Below the pieces are notes generated by a model. It was not told where the DNA came from. It made no database searches and saw only the letters and a program-made list of their open reading frames with translations. Made by a program: the position numbers and the translations under genes. This document shows positions 8,815 through 17,311 of a stretch of DNA of 64,000 bases, piece after piece; position 1 is the first letter of the stretch, and the number at the start of each line of letters is the position of its first letter. Source of the stretch: Comamonas sp009360615 (GTDB lineage: Bacteria; Pseudomonadota; Gammaproteobacteria; Burkholderiales; Burkholderiaceae_C); the NCBI RefSeq assembly GCF_035784015.1, contig NZ_JALKOW010000003.1; one strand, written 5' to 3'.

Positions 8815-9192
8815 TCAAAACTTCAATGGTTTCAGTTGTGGTCCAGTATGCCAGCGCACCATGCCGCCGCTTTCGCTCAAGGCAATTTTTACCAGCCCGC
8901 CACGGCAAGGACCGCCTGCGCAGACGCCGCTGTCAGGTTCGTAAGCCGCCCCGTGGGTAGAACACAACAGCCAGCGGCCGGAATCGTCAAAAAGCTGACC
9001 TTCCTGGTAGTCCATCTCCATGGGAATATGGCTGCAGCGATTCAGATAGGCATGAACCTTGCCCTGGTATCGAATCGCAAAAGCGCGGCTGCTCTGCCCC
9101 GCATAAAGCACATCAAAGCCCACCGCCCGGCCACCGTCGGCAAGATCCGCACTGGCGCACAGCTCCACGGCATCTGTCATATCTGGCTTCAC
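8815..9192 (-). CDS. Rieske [2Fe-2S] protein
   Basis: 125-residue soluble ferredoxin-like protein. The cluster ligands are visible as NRCSHIPME (CxH) and LLCSTHGAAY (CxxH), and the C-terminal CAGGPCRGGLVKI segment is typical of small Rieske domains. It has no signal peptide. The GTG at 9190-9192 overlaps the HAD stop codon (GTGA); an ATG at 9178-9180 is an equally plausible start. The redox partner is unknown; it lies between a phosphatase gene and sppA in an apparent operon. Confidence 0.85.
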   Translation of the reverse strand: MKPDMTDAVELCASADLADGGRAVGFDVLYAGQSSRAFAIRYQGKVHAYLNRCSHIPMEMDYQEGQLFDDSGRWLLCSTHGAAYEPDSGVCAGGPCRGGLVKIALSESGGMVRWHTGPQLKPLKF

Positions 9193-9872
9193 GCGTTGGC
9201 CAACAGCCAGGCCCGCAGCTGCGTCGTGGAATCGGCCACGAACAGCGGATCGAACTGGGCAAAGCCGTCGGGTGCATGGGCACCATAGGACACCCCCACA
9301 CAGGCACAGCCGGCATTCTGCGCCATCTGCAGGTCGTGCGTGGTATCGCCAATCATCAGCGTGCGCTCGGGCTCCACACCGAACTCGGCCATCAGCTCGT
9401 GCAGCATCAGCGGACTGGGCTTGCCGGCGGTCTCGTCGGCCGTGCGCGAACCGTCGAACAATCCCTTGAGCTGCGGGTCCTGCAGCGCATGGTTGAGCCC
9501 CATGCGGCTCTTGCCGGTGGCCACGGTCAGCCAGTGGCCGCGCTCGCGCAGCTCGGCAAGCAGCGGCAGGATGCCGTCAAACACGCAGATATCGTCCTGA
9601 TGCTTGAAGAAGTGAAAGCGGTAGCGATTGGCCAGCTCCGGATATTTTTCGGGCGGCACATCGGGTGCCGCGCGCGCCAGGGCCGGCATCAATGCCATGC
9701 CAATCACATAGGCCGCCTGCTCGTCACTGGGCACGGTGCCTCCCACATCCCGCACCGCCTCCTGGATGCTGCTACTGATGATGGCCGTGGAGTCTGCCAC
9801 GGTTCCATCCCAGTCAAATGCAATCAGGTCGAAGCGGCGCGGTCGCCGGGCGCTATGGTTTTCAGTAGTCAT
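9189..9872 (-). CDS. gph: HAD-superfamily hydrolase, phosphoglycolate phosphatase-like
   Basis: 227-residue cytosolic phosphatase. HAD motif I is FDWDGTVADS with nucleophile Asp, motif II is VATGKSRMG, and the motif III/IV region contains GKPSPLMLHELM and MIGDTTHDLQMA. A helical cap domain lies between motifs I and II. Phosphoglycolate as substrate is inferred from family resemblance only. It lies 9 bp after rluC and overlaps the Rieske gene, so it is probably in one operon with them. Confidence 0.82.
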   Translation of the reverse strand: MTTENHSARRPRRFDLIAFDWDGTVADSTAIISSSIQEAVRDVGGTVPSDEQAAYVIGMALMPALARAAPDVPPEKYPELANRYRFHFFKHQDDICVFDGILPLLAELRERGHWLTVATGKSRMGLNHALQDPQLKGLFDGSRTADETAGKPSPLMLHELMAEFGVEPERTLMIGDTTHDLQMAQNAGCACVGVSYGAHAPDGFAQFDPLFVADSTTQLRAWLLANA

Positions 9873-9881
9873 GAAGCCTAG

Positions 9882-10841
9882 TCAGTTCACAAAATCCGCC
9901 AGCTCCGGCGGCAGTTCGGCGCGCAGCTCGACACGCTCGCCGCTGGCGGGATGGTTGAACTGTAGCCGCCAGGCGTGCAGAAACATGCGTTTGAGCCCCT
10001 GCTTTTGCACACGACGGTTGAGATCAAAATCACCATATTTGTCATCGCCCACGATGGGATGCCCCTGCGACGACAGATGCACGCGAATCTGGTGGGTACG
10101 CCCCGTCTTGATGGTCACCTCCAGCAGACTCATGGCTGGCAGCCCCTGCAGGGGACGCGGCTCGATCAGCTTTCTGACCTTGACCAGGGTGATGGAACGC
10201 ATTCCGTCCGGGTCATCGGCCGTGGTCACGCGCACGCGGCGTTCGCCATCGGCCTGCAGATACTTGTGCAGCGGCAGATCGATCACCTTCTTGCTGGCCG
10301 GCCATGCCCCCTGCACCAGTGCCAGATAGGTCTTGCCGGTCTCGCGCTCGCGAAACTGGTCCTGCAGATTGATGAGCGCGGAGCGCTTCTTGGCCACCAG
10401 CAAGATGCCGGAGGTTTCACGATCCAGCCGGTGCACCAGCTCGAGGAACTTGGCCTCGGGACGCGCCTGACGCAGCTGCTCGATGACGCCAAAGCTCACA
10501 CCCGAGCCTCCATGCACGGCCACGCCGGCAGGCTTGGACAGCGCGATCATGTGTTCGTCATCCAACAGGGCGGGAAAGTCCTTAGCCGGTGCCGGGCGTT
10601 CCGCTTTTTCGGTCACTTTTTCGGAAATCCGGACCGGCGGAAGTCGCACCACATCGCCGGTCTGAACCCGGGTCTCGGCGCTCACGCGCCCCTTGTTGAT
10701 CCGCACTTCACCACTGCGGATGATGCGGTAGACATGGGTCTTGGGCACCCCCTTGAGGTGGCGCATGAGAAAGTTGTCGAGCCGCTGTCCGGAGGAGTCT
10801 TCATCGACCTCGATCAGCCGTACCGAGGCCGTGGCCGTCAT
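9882..10841 (-). CDS. rluC: 23S rRNA pseudouridine synthase RluC
   Basis: 319-residue enzyme that converts uridines of 23S rRNA to pseudouridine. An N-terminal S4 RNA-binding domain (QRLDNFLMRHLKGVPKTHV) is followed by the catalytic domain with ELVHRLDRETSGIL, whose Asp is the catalytic residue, and by TGRTHQIRVHLSSQGHPIVGD. The start was set at ATG 10839-10841; the frame is open for 33 more codons upstream but those are not S4-like. It is divergent from rne, as in E. coli. Confidence 0.93.
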   Translation of the reverse strand: MTATASVRLIEVDEDSSGQRLDNFLMRHLKGVPKTHVYRIIRSGEVRINKGRVSAETRVQTGDVVRLPPVRISEKVTEKAERPAPAKDFPALLDDEHMIALSKPAGVAVHGGSGVSFGVIEQLRQARPEAKFLELVHRLDRETSGILLVAKKRSALINLQDQFRERETGKTYLALVQGAWPASKKVIDLPLHKYLQADGERRVRVTTADDPDGMRSITLVKVRKLIEPRPLQGLPAMSLLEVTIKTGRTHQIRVHLSSQGHPIVGDDKYGDFDLNRRVQKQGLKRMFLHAWRLQFNHPASGERVELRAELPPELADFVN

Positions 10842-10873
10842 CTGGGACCGGTCCTGTGCCGGTTTGCCCTCTA

Positions 10874-10879
10874 TAATGT
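10874..10879 (+). promoter_or_regulatory. Candidate -10 of the rne promoter
   Basis: A perfect TATAAT lies upstream of the rne leader; the -35 position (about 10851) reads GTCCTG and is poor. If used, transcription starts near 10886 and gives a leader of about 586 nt. In E. coli rne is also divergent from rluC with a long leader. Confidence 0.4.
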
Positions 10880-10885
10880 GTTTCA

Positions 10886-11471
10886 CCTGTGCCGAGCTTA
10901 GTTGTAAGTGATTGATTCTCATGGAGTTTAGTCCAAACAATCATTTCCCACCGCACAGGCAGGTCGATGCCCGCCAGTTTTGCACACGCAAATTGCAGCC
11001 AAGATGAGCTGCAGCAGCCTGTGAAAGCCTGGCAAAGGCTGACGAATTGAAACACTGATACGGAATCTCATACCGCGCAGTTGCCCAGGCAAAAGCAGCC
11101 TGCAACTGTCGGTTCTCTCAACGAGCATGTGGATCTTTTGGACATTGCTGATCAACCTCTGGGGCAAGGCACGGCCGGCCCCCGGGACGAGCCGTGTCTC
11201 GAAGAAACCACCCACCTCCCTAGCACGCGCGCCGGCTTCTTTCGTACCCCGTCTGCATGCGCGTCCTCTCCCGCTCGTCCCCCGGCCTGTACCTCCGCTA
11301 CTGACTTGAGATCAGGCCAGTAGCGCCGTCCTGTACCGCCCCAGATTCCTCATCCGTTTCAACACGTTCGTCTGGCATCACGGCTCCTGTTGAGCCTGTC
11401 TTTGATTACCAGTCAAAGGCACGTTGGTCTGTGACCAGCGTGCCCCATAAAACGAATAAAGGAAACGCATC
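10886..11471 (+). promoter_or_regulatory. Long structured rne 5' leader (putative autoregulatory UTR)
   Basis: The 630 bp between rluC and rne contain no convincing gene. Three clear hairpins lie here. At 11078-11108 CAGTTGC/GCAACTG nests over AGGC/GCCT. At 11296-11325 CGCTACTG/CAGTAGCG nests over CTTGA/TCAGG. At 11418-11444 there is a 12-bp stem with one G-U pair and a 3-nt loop. An AAAGGAA Shine-Dalgarno (11458-11464) follows. In E. coli, hairpins in the rne leader recruit RNase E to its own mRNA; the same role here is inferred. Confidence 0.55.
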
Positions 11472-14453
11472 ATGAAACGGATGCTGATTAACGCGACGCA
11501 GTCCGAAGAACGCCGCCTGGCCATTGTGGACGGCCAGAAGCTGCTGGACTACGAGATCGAGATCGAAGGTCGCGAACAACGCAAGGGCAATATCTACAAG
11601 GCCGTCGTGACCCGTGTCGAGCCTTCTCTCGAAGCCTGCTTCGTGGACTATGGCGAGGATCGCCACGGCTTTCTGCCCTTCAAGGAAATCTCCAAGCAAT
11701 ACTTTGCCGAAGGCGTTTCGCCCAGCCAGGCCCGCATCAACGACGTGATCCGCGAAGGCCAGGAACTGATCGTCCAGGTCGAAAAGGAAGAGCGCGGCAA
11801 CAAGGGCGCGGCCCTGACGACCTTCATCTCGCTGGCCGGCCGCTATGTGGTGCTGATGCCCAACAACCCCCGAGGCGGCGGCGTTTCGCGCCGCATCGAG
11901 GGCGAGGACCGTGCCGAACTCAAGGAGGCCATGGACCAGCTCGAGTACCCCAAGGGCATGTCCATCATTGCGCGCACTGCCGGCATCGGCCGCTCGGCCC
12001 CCGAGCTGCAGTGGGACCTGAACTACCTGCTCAAGCTGTGGAGCGCCATCGACGGCGCCGCCAAGGCCTCCAAGGGTGCCTTCCTGATCTATCAGGAGTC
12101 CAGCCTGGTCATCCGTGCCATCCGCGACTATTTCAACAATGACATCGGCGACATCCTGATCGACACCGATGACATCTACGAACAGGCCCAGCAGTTCATG
12201 GCACATGTGATGCCCGAGCATGCAGCCCGCGTCAAGCGCTACCGCGACGACGCCCCCCTGTTCTCGCGCTTCCAGATCGAGCATCAGATCGAGTCCGCCT
12301 ACTCGCGCACCGTGACCCTGCCCTCGGGCGGCGCCATCGTGATCGACCACACCGAAGCCCTGGTCTCGGTGGACGTGAACTCGGCCCGCGCCATCAAGGG
12401 TGGCGATATCGAGGAAACCGCGACCCGCACCAACCTCGAGGCAGCCGACGAAGTGGCGCGCCAGATGCGCCTGCGCGACCTGGGCGGCCTGATCGTGATC
12501 GACTTCATCGACATGGAAGAGGCCAAGAACCGCCGCGAGGTGGAAAACCGCCTGCGCGATGCCCTGCGCCAGGACCGCGCCCGCGTGCAGTTCGGGACCA
12601 TCAGCAAGTTCGGCCTGATGGAAATGAGCCGCCAGCGCCTCAAGCCCGCCTTGTCCGAGGGCGCCCACATCAACTGCCCGCGCTGCGGCGGCTCCGGCCA
12701 CATCCGGGACACCGAAAGCTCGGCACTGCAGATTCTGCGCATCATTCAGGAAGAGTCCATGAAGGACAACACGGCCGCCGTGCACTGCCAGGTGCCTGTG
12801 GAAGTGGCCTCCTTCCTGCTCAACGAAAAGCGCAGCGAAATCACCAAGATCGAGCTCAAGCAGCGCGTCAACGTGATCATGGTGCCCAACAAGTCCATGG
12901 ACACGCCGCACTACAAGCTCGAGCGCCTCAAGCACGACGACTCTCGCCTGGAATCCATGGAAGCCAGCTACAAGCTGGCCGACGAGCCCGAAGAGGTGAC
13001 CACTGTCACCCGACGCTCGCAGGAACCCACCAACAAGCAGACTCCCGTCATCAAGGGGGTGCTGCCCGATGCTCCCGCGCCGATTGCCGAGCCTCGTGCG
13101 CCCCGCCAGCCTCGTGCTGCCGCTGCGACGCCGGCTCCTGCGGCAGCGCGCCCGGTGGTGCGCGAGCAAGGCTTCTTTGCCTGGCTCAAGAACCTGTTCG
13201 GCTTCGGCACCCCTGCCCCCGTGACTGCACCCGCTCCCGTGGCCGAGGCTCCCGCCCCTGCCGCCCGTGAAGGCAGCCGCGACGGCCGCCGGGGCGAGGG
13301 TCGTGGCGGCGACCGCAACCGCCGTGGTGGTGACCGCAATGAGCGCAGCGACCGCAACAGCGCGGAGCGCACTGGCGGCGAACGCACGGACCGCAACAAC
13401 CGCCGCAATGCCCAGGGCCGTGATGAGCAGCAACGCAACGAGCGCCCCGAGCAACAGCGCCAGGACCGCCCCGAACGCGGCAACCGTCGCGGTGGCGAAC
13501 GCAGCGAGCGCCGCGACGACCGCCAGCCCCAGGTGGCGGAAACCGCGCTGAATGCCGAAGAGTTCAACGCAGCTCCCAAGCCCGAGCGCAACCGCCAGGA
13601 ACGCGGCGAGCGTGCGGAACGCAATGAGCGCAGTGAACGCAATGAGCGCGGTGAAGGCCGCCGCGAGCGGCAGAATCGCAACGCCGATGCCCAGCCCGTC
13701 CTGCAGGCCGTGAGCGATGAAGCGGTGCTGAACACCGCACCGGCCGACGCAGCGGATGTCCTGGCACAGGATGGTGCACAAGGCGATACCGCACGCGAGC
13801 CCCGTCAGCGCCGTTCGCGTGACCGCTACGGCCGTGACCGCCGCGACCGCGCACCGCGCGAGGCCCAGGCCGAAGGCCTGGCTGCCGAGCAGACGGCCGA
13901 AGTCCAGGCTCCGGTCGAAGTGCCATCCGCGGATGCGAGCGAGCCGCCGGCACGCCGCAGCTACTTCGATGCGGTTGCTCCTCAGGTGGAGGCAGAACAG
14001 GCACCTGTGGTTGCGCAAGTGCAGGCACCCGTGGTTGCAGAAGAGGCCCTGACGGCTGTCGCAACTGCGCAAGAGCCTGCCCAGCCCGTGCCGGCCGAGC
14101 CTGCGGCTGCCCCGGAGCCTCAGACTGGTGCCGTGGAGCCTGTGACCGAAGCCGTGGCTCCTGCCCCGACCGTCGCATCGCCCAAGGCACAGAGCTATGT
14201 GCTGCCGATTGCCGAGCTGCAAGCCCTGGCAGCCGCGTCGGGTCTGGAATGGATCAACTCCGATGCCGAAAAGATCGCTGCCGTCCAGGCTGCGATTGCC
14301 GCCGAGCCCAAGCCCGTGCGGATTCCACGCGAGCGTCCGCCCGTGGTGGTGCTCGACGAAGGCCCGCTGATCCTGGTCGAGACCCGCAAGGATCTGAGCC
14401 TGATGCAGCTGCCGTTCGAGAAGGAAGAGCAGGCTGCAGGCGCCAGCGCCTAA
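11472..14453 (+). CDS. rne: Ribonuclease E
   Basis: 993-residue endoribonuclease at the core of the RNA degradosome. The N-terminal catalytic half has an S1 domain (about residues 35-120). Metal-binding Asp301 (VSVDVNS) and Asp344 (IVIDFIDME) match E. coli D303/D346. The zinc link Cys402/Cys405 (CPRCGG) matches C404/C407. The C-terminal half, from about residue 530, is disordered: alanine/proline-rich stretches, a long Arg/Glu/Asn-rich RNA-binding block (about 600-800) and a conserved tail. WLKNLFGFG (about residues 571-579) resembles a membrane-binding amphipathic helix. Confidence 0.97.
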   Translation: MKRMLINATQSEERRLAIVDGQKLLDYEIEIEGREQRKGNIYKAVVTRVEPSLEACFVDYGEDRHGFLPFKEISKQYFAEGVSPSQARINDVIREGQELIVQVEKEERGNKGAALTTFISLAGRYVVLMPNNPRGGGVSRRIEGEDRAELKEAMDQLEYPKGMSIIARTAGIGRSAPELQWDLNYLLKLWSAIDGAAKASKGAFLIYQESSLVIRAIRDYFNNDIGDILIDTDDIYEQAQQFMAHVMPEHAARVKRYRDDAPLFSRFQIEHQIESAYSRTVTLPSGGAIVIDHTEALVSVDVNSARAIKGGDIEETATRTNLEAADEVARQMRLRDLGGLIVIDFIDMEEAKNRREVENRLRDALRQDRARVQFGTISKFGLMEMSRQRLKPALSEGAHINCPRCGGSGHIRDTESSALQILRIIQEESMKDNTAAVHCQVPVEVASFLLNEKRSEITKIELKQRVNVIMVPNKSMDTPHYKLERLKHDDSRLESMEASYKLADEPEEVTTVTRRSQEPTNKQTPVIKGVLPDAPAPIAEPRAPRQPRAAAATPAPAAARPVVREQGFFAWLKNLFGFGTPAPVTAPAPVAEAPAPAAREGSRDGRRGEGRGGDRNRRGGDRNERSDRNSAERTGGERTDRNNRRNAQGRDEQQRNERPEQQRQDRPERGNRRGGERSERRDDRQPQVAETALNAEEFNAAPKPERNRQERGERAERNERSERNERGEGRRERQNRNADAQPVLQAVSDEAVLNTAPADAADVLAQDGAQGDTAREPRQRRSRDRYGRDRRDRAPREAQAEGLAAEQTAEVQAPVEVPSADASEPPARRSYFDAVAPQVEAEQAPVVAQVQAPVVAEEALTAVATAQEPAQPVPAEPAAAPEPQTGAVEPVTEAVAPAPTVASPKAQSYVLPIAELQALAAASGLEWINSDAEKIAAVQAAIAAEPKPVRIPRERPPVVVLDEGPLILVETRKDLSLMQLPFEKEEQAAGASA

Positions 14454-14479
14454 GCAGAAGACCGCCTTCCGGCATCACA

Positions 14480-14527
14480 GGGCCAAGGGGACCGTCCACT
14501 TCGGTGAACGGGGCCTTGGCCCTTTTT
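14480..14527 (+). terminator. rne terminator
   Basis: GGGCCAAGG (14480-14488) pairs with CCTTGGCCC (14514-14522). An inner CCGTCCAC/GTGAACGG stem is closed by a C(TTCG)G tetraloop, and TTTTT follows. It is a textbook rho-independent terminator. Confidence 0.85.
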
Positions 14528-14564
14528 CATGCGCCCTTTTCTTTGATGGAGTGAACGTCAAGCC

Positions 14565-15365
14565 ATGTTGTTTCTGATCTCCCCGGCCAAATCGCTGGAC
14601 TATGAAAGTCCTGTTTCCGCCGAGCTGCCACACACGCTGCCGGTATTCAAAAAACAGCCCCTGGAGCTGATCGAAGTGCTGCGCACGAAGTCGCCCCAGC
14701 AGATTTCGGAACTCATGGGCATCAGCGACAAGCTGGCCGTGCTCAATGTGGGACGCTATGAAGCGTTCAGCGCCCGTTTCACCGCCAGGAACTCGCGCCA
14801 GGCCGTTCTGGCCTTCAATGGCGATGTCTACGAGGGGCTGAACGCGGCCAGCCTCAAGCCCGGGGAGCTGGACTGGGCCCAGGAGCATGTCGTGATCCTG
14901 AGCGGTCTCTATGGCGTCCTGCGCCCGCTGGACCTGCTGCAGCCCTACCGCCTGGAGATGGGTACCCGGCTGGAAAACGCCAAGGGAAGCAACCTCTACC
15001 AGTTCTGGGGAACCCAGATTGCAGACTATCTGAACGAGCGCATTGCTGCACAGGCCGAGCGCGGAGACACCCAGGCCGAGCGCATTGTCGTCAACCTGGC
15101 ATCGCAGGAATACTTCAAGGCCGTAGATCTCAAGGCGCTCGGGGCCCCTGTCGTCGAATGCGTCTTCGAGGACTTCAAGGGCGGCAAGTACAAGATCATC
15201 AGCTTCCATGCCAAGCGTGCGCGCGGACTGATGGTGCGCTGGGCGGTCCAGCACAAGGCCCAAAAGGTGGCCGACCTGCGCAAGTTCGATCTGGAGGGCT
15301 ATGCGCTGGCCGAGCAGGCCAGCACGCCCGGCAAGCTGGTGTTCCGCCGCAAGCTGCAAGACTGA
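14565..15365 (+). CDS. yaaA: Peroxide stress protein YaaA (DUF328/UPF0246)
   Basis: 266-residue cytosolic protein starting MLFLISPAKSLDYESP, diagnostic for YaaA. It includes LSGLYGVLRPLDLLQPYRLEM and NLASQEYFKAV. In E. coli YaaA limits free iron and hydroxyl-radical damage under peroxide stress and binds DNA. Here it lies alone after the rne terminator, with GGAG upstream of the start. I see no OxyR site. Confidence 0.93.
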   Translation: MLFLISPAKSLDYESPVSAELPHTLPVFKKQPLELIEVLRTKSPQQISELMGISDKLAVLNVGRYEAFSARFTARNSRQAVLAFNGDVYEGLNAASLKPGELDWAQEHVVILSGLYGVLRPLDLLQPYRLEMGTRLENAKGSNLYQFWGTQIADYLNERIAAQAERGDTQAERIVVNLASQEYFKAVDLKALGAPVVECVFEDFKGGKYKIISFHAKRARGLMVRWAVQHKAQKVADLRKFDLEGYALAEQASTPGKLVFRRKLQD

Positions 15366-15410
15366 CGCCGCGCATTGAAATCGGCATCAGTGCACACTAG
15401 CATTGTCGAC

Positions 15411-16310
15411 ATGAGCACCTCCACCCACGACGAGTTCGTCACCCCTCCCGGCCTGACACCCGAGCTGATGCAATGGGTGCGCACGCAGAGTGCCTCCGGC
15501 GTGCCGCTGCCATCGCTGCTGCAATCGATGCGCAAGGCGGGCTGGGCCGAGCACCTGGCACGCCGGGCGCTGGCCCTGCCCGAAGAGGGCGAGCTGCCGC
15601 TGGCTTTCGCGCCGGCCAGGGCCGAGGCCGGGGTGGGTGTGGGGATTCGTGATTCCGGCGTGCCCGAGCCCGATCTGCAGAGCGATCCCTGCTGCATCAA
15701 CACCGGCGATCGCGATGTCCATGTGCTGATGAACATGCGTCATCCCCGGGTCGTGGTGTTCGGCAACCTGCTCTCCGACGAGGAATGCGATGCCATCATC
15801 GCGGCCGCCCGACCGCGCATGCAGCGCTCTCTGACCGTGGACAACCAGAGCGGTGGCGAGGCCGTCAATGATGACCGCACCAGCCATGGCATGTTCTTCC
15901 AGCGCGGAGAAAACGAGCTCATCGGTCGTGTGGAGCAGCGCATTGCGCGCCTGCTGAACTGGCCACAGGAGAACGGCGAAGGCATGCAGGTGCTGCACTA
16001 CCGGCCAGGCGCCGAGTACAAGCCGCACTACGATTACTTCGCACCCAACGAACCCGGCACGCCGACCATACTCAAACGAGGCGGCCAGCGTGTGGGAACC
16101 CTGGTCATGTATCTCAACGAGCCCGCGCGCGGCGGTGCAACCACCTTTCCCGACGTAGGGCTGCAGGTCGTGCCGCGCCGCGGCAATGCCGTATTCTTCA
16201 GCTATGACCGGCCCGACCCGGCGACCAAGAGCCTGCACGGCGGCGCTCCCGTTCTCGAGGGCGAAAAATGGATAGCCACCAAGTGGCTACGCGAACGAGA
16301 GTTCAAGTAA
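15411..16310 (+). CDS. 2OG-Fe(II) oxygenase, prolyl 4-hydroxylase alpha-subunit-like
   Basis: 299-residue protein with a C-terminal double-stranded beta-helix. The iron ligands are His206 and Asp208 (KPHYDYF) and His276 (KSLHGGAP); Lys286 (EGEKWIATKW) should bind 2-oxoglutarate. The Cys-rich DPCCINTGD segment and VNDDRTSHG are typical of bacterial P4H-like proteins. The N-terminal 90 residues form a helical extension of unknown role. ATG 15411 was preferred over an upstream in-frame TTG at 15375. The substrate is unknown, possibly EF-Tu or collagen-like protein prolines by family analogy. Confidence 0.85.
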   Translation: MSTSTHDEFVTPPGLTPELMQWVRTQSASGVPLPSLLQSMRKAGWAEHLARRALALPEEGELPLAFAPARAEAGVGVGIRDSGVPEPDLQSDPCCINTGDRDVHVLMNMRHPRVVVFGNLLSDEECDAIIAAARPRMQRSLTVDNQSGGEAVNDDRTSHGMFFQRGENELIGRVEQRIARLLNWPQENGEGMQVLHYRPGAEYKPHYDYFAPNEPGTPTILKRGGQRVGTLVMYLNEPARGGATTFPDVGLQVVPRRGNAVFFSYDRPDPATKSLHGGAPVLEGEKWIATKWLREREFK

Positions 16311-16373
16311 AAACAGGCTATAGCCCTTACCCATAAAGCGCCAGCAGCTATCTTTCTTACTGCTGGCCATTTT
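16311..16373. repeat. Intergenic palindromic repeat / hairpin before queF
   Basis: GCCAGCAG (16340-16347) pairs with CTGCTGGC (16360-16367), followed by CATTTTCTTTTT, so it could terminate the oxygenase transcript. On the minus strand the block contains AGCTGCTGGCGCTTT, like the element at 49936 (AGCTGCTATCGCTTT). I believe it is a dispersed Comamonadaceae intergenic repeat. Confidence 0.5.
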
Positions 16374-16384
16374 CTTTTTGAATC

Positions 16385-17230
16385 ATGCACACCCCTGAAC
16401 AATCGCAGCTGGGCAAAAGCTCGGCCTATGTGGACCAGTACGACGCATCACTGCTCTTTCCCCTGCCACGCCTGACCAAGCGCGAGGAAATCGGCGCAGC
16501 CGTCAACCCGCCGTTCTTTGGTGCCGATCTGTGGACGTCATTCGAAGTTTCCTGGCTCAATCTGCGCGGCAAGCCCCAGGTGGCGCTGGCGCATTTCACC
16601 ATTCCCTGCGAAACGCCCAACCTGATCGAAAGCAAATCCTTCAAGCTGTATCTGAACAGCTTCAACAACACCCGCTTTGCCGACGCCAGCGAGGTGCTGG
16701 CGCGCCTGCGCACGGATCTGTCCGAAGCCACCTGGCGCGGCAGCGAGGCCCAGGGCAGCGTGGGCGTCCGATTGCTGGAAGCGGAGCAGTTCGATGCCCA
16801 GCAAGTGCATGAGCTCGACGGCCTGCTGCTGGACCGACTCGATGTGGAGTGCACCCGGTACACGCCCGCTCCCGAGCTGCTGCGTGCCAACCACGACGAA
16901 GCCCCCGTCAGCGAAACCCTGGTCAGCAACCTGCTCAAGAGCAACTGCCTGGTCACCGGCCAGCCTGACTGGGGCAGCGTTCAGATTCAATACAGCGGTG
17001 CACAGATCGAGCAGGAAGGCCTGCTGCAGTACCTGGTGAGCTTTCGCAACCACAACGAGTTCCATGAGCAATGCGTGGAGCGCATCTTCATGGATATCTG
17101 GACGCGCTGCAAACCCATCAAGCTGGCCGTCTACGCCCGCTACACGCGCCGCGGCGGCCTGGACATCAACCCTTTCCGTACCAGCCACCCGGGTGCCCTG
17201 CCCGCCAATGTGCGTACCGCACGCCAATAG
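16385..17230 (+). CDS. queF: NADPH-dependent 7-cyano-7-deazaguanine reductase
   Basis: Reduces preQ0 to preQ1 in queuosine biosynthesis (tRNA wobble base). This is the 281-residue two-T-fold-domain form. The QueF motif ESKSFKLYLNSFN lies at residues 82-94. Catalytic Cys188 and Asp195 lie in SNCLVTGQPDWGS (E. coli C190/D197), and FHEQCVERIFMDI follows. Other que genes are not in this window. Confidence 0.96.
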   Translation: MHTPEQSQLGKSSAYVDQYDASLLFPLPRLTKREEIGAAVNPPFFGADLWTSFEVSWLNLRGKPQVALAHFTIPCETPNLIESKSFKLYLNSFNNTRFADASEVLARLRTDLSEATWRGSEAQGSVGVRLLEAEQFDAQQVHELDGLLLDRLDVECTRYTPAPELLRANHDEAPVSETLVSNLLKSNCLVTGQPDWGSVQIQYSGAQIEQEGLLQYLVSFRNHNEFHEQCVERIFMDIWTRCKPIKLAVYARYTRRGGLDINPFRTSHPGALPANVRTARQ

Positions 17231-17248
17231 CACCGGAACGCCCCGGTC

Positions 17249-17274
17249 AAGGGCAGCCAGCAGGGGCTGCCCTT
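17249..17274. terminator. Hairpin between convergent queF and the unknown gene
   Basis: A perfect 10-bp stem AAGGGCAGCC/GGCTGCCCTT with a 6-nt loop. It has only a short TT run, so it may be a weak or bidirectional terminator. Confidence 0.45.
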
Positions 17275-17311
17275 CGCAAGACAGCCGTCCCTGCGGGCGC
17301 AAGCAGGGGAA

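Noticed and set aside
13260..13700. Repetitive-looking DNA in rne (GAGCGC/AACCGC units)
   Set aside because: Explained by the Arg/Glu/Asn-rich low-complexity RNA-binding region of RNase E; not a CRISPR array or satellite repeat.
11406..14222. 938-codon open frame on the minus strand opposite rne
   Set aside because: Codon-phase shadow of the GC-rich rne gene: His/Gly/Leu-rich translation, no domains, and rne itself shows conserved catalytic residues.
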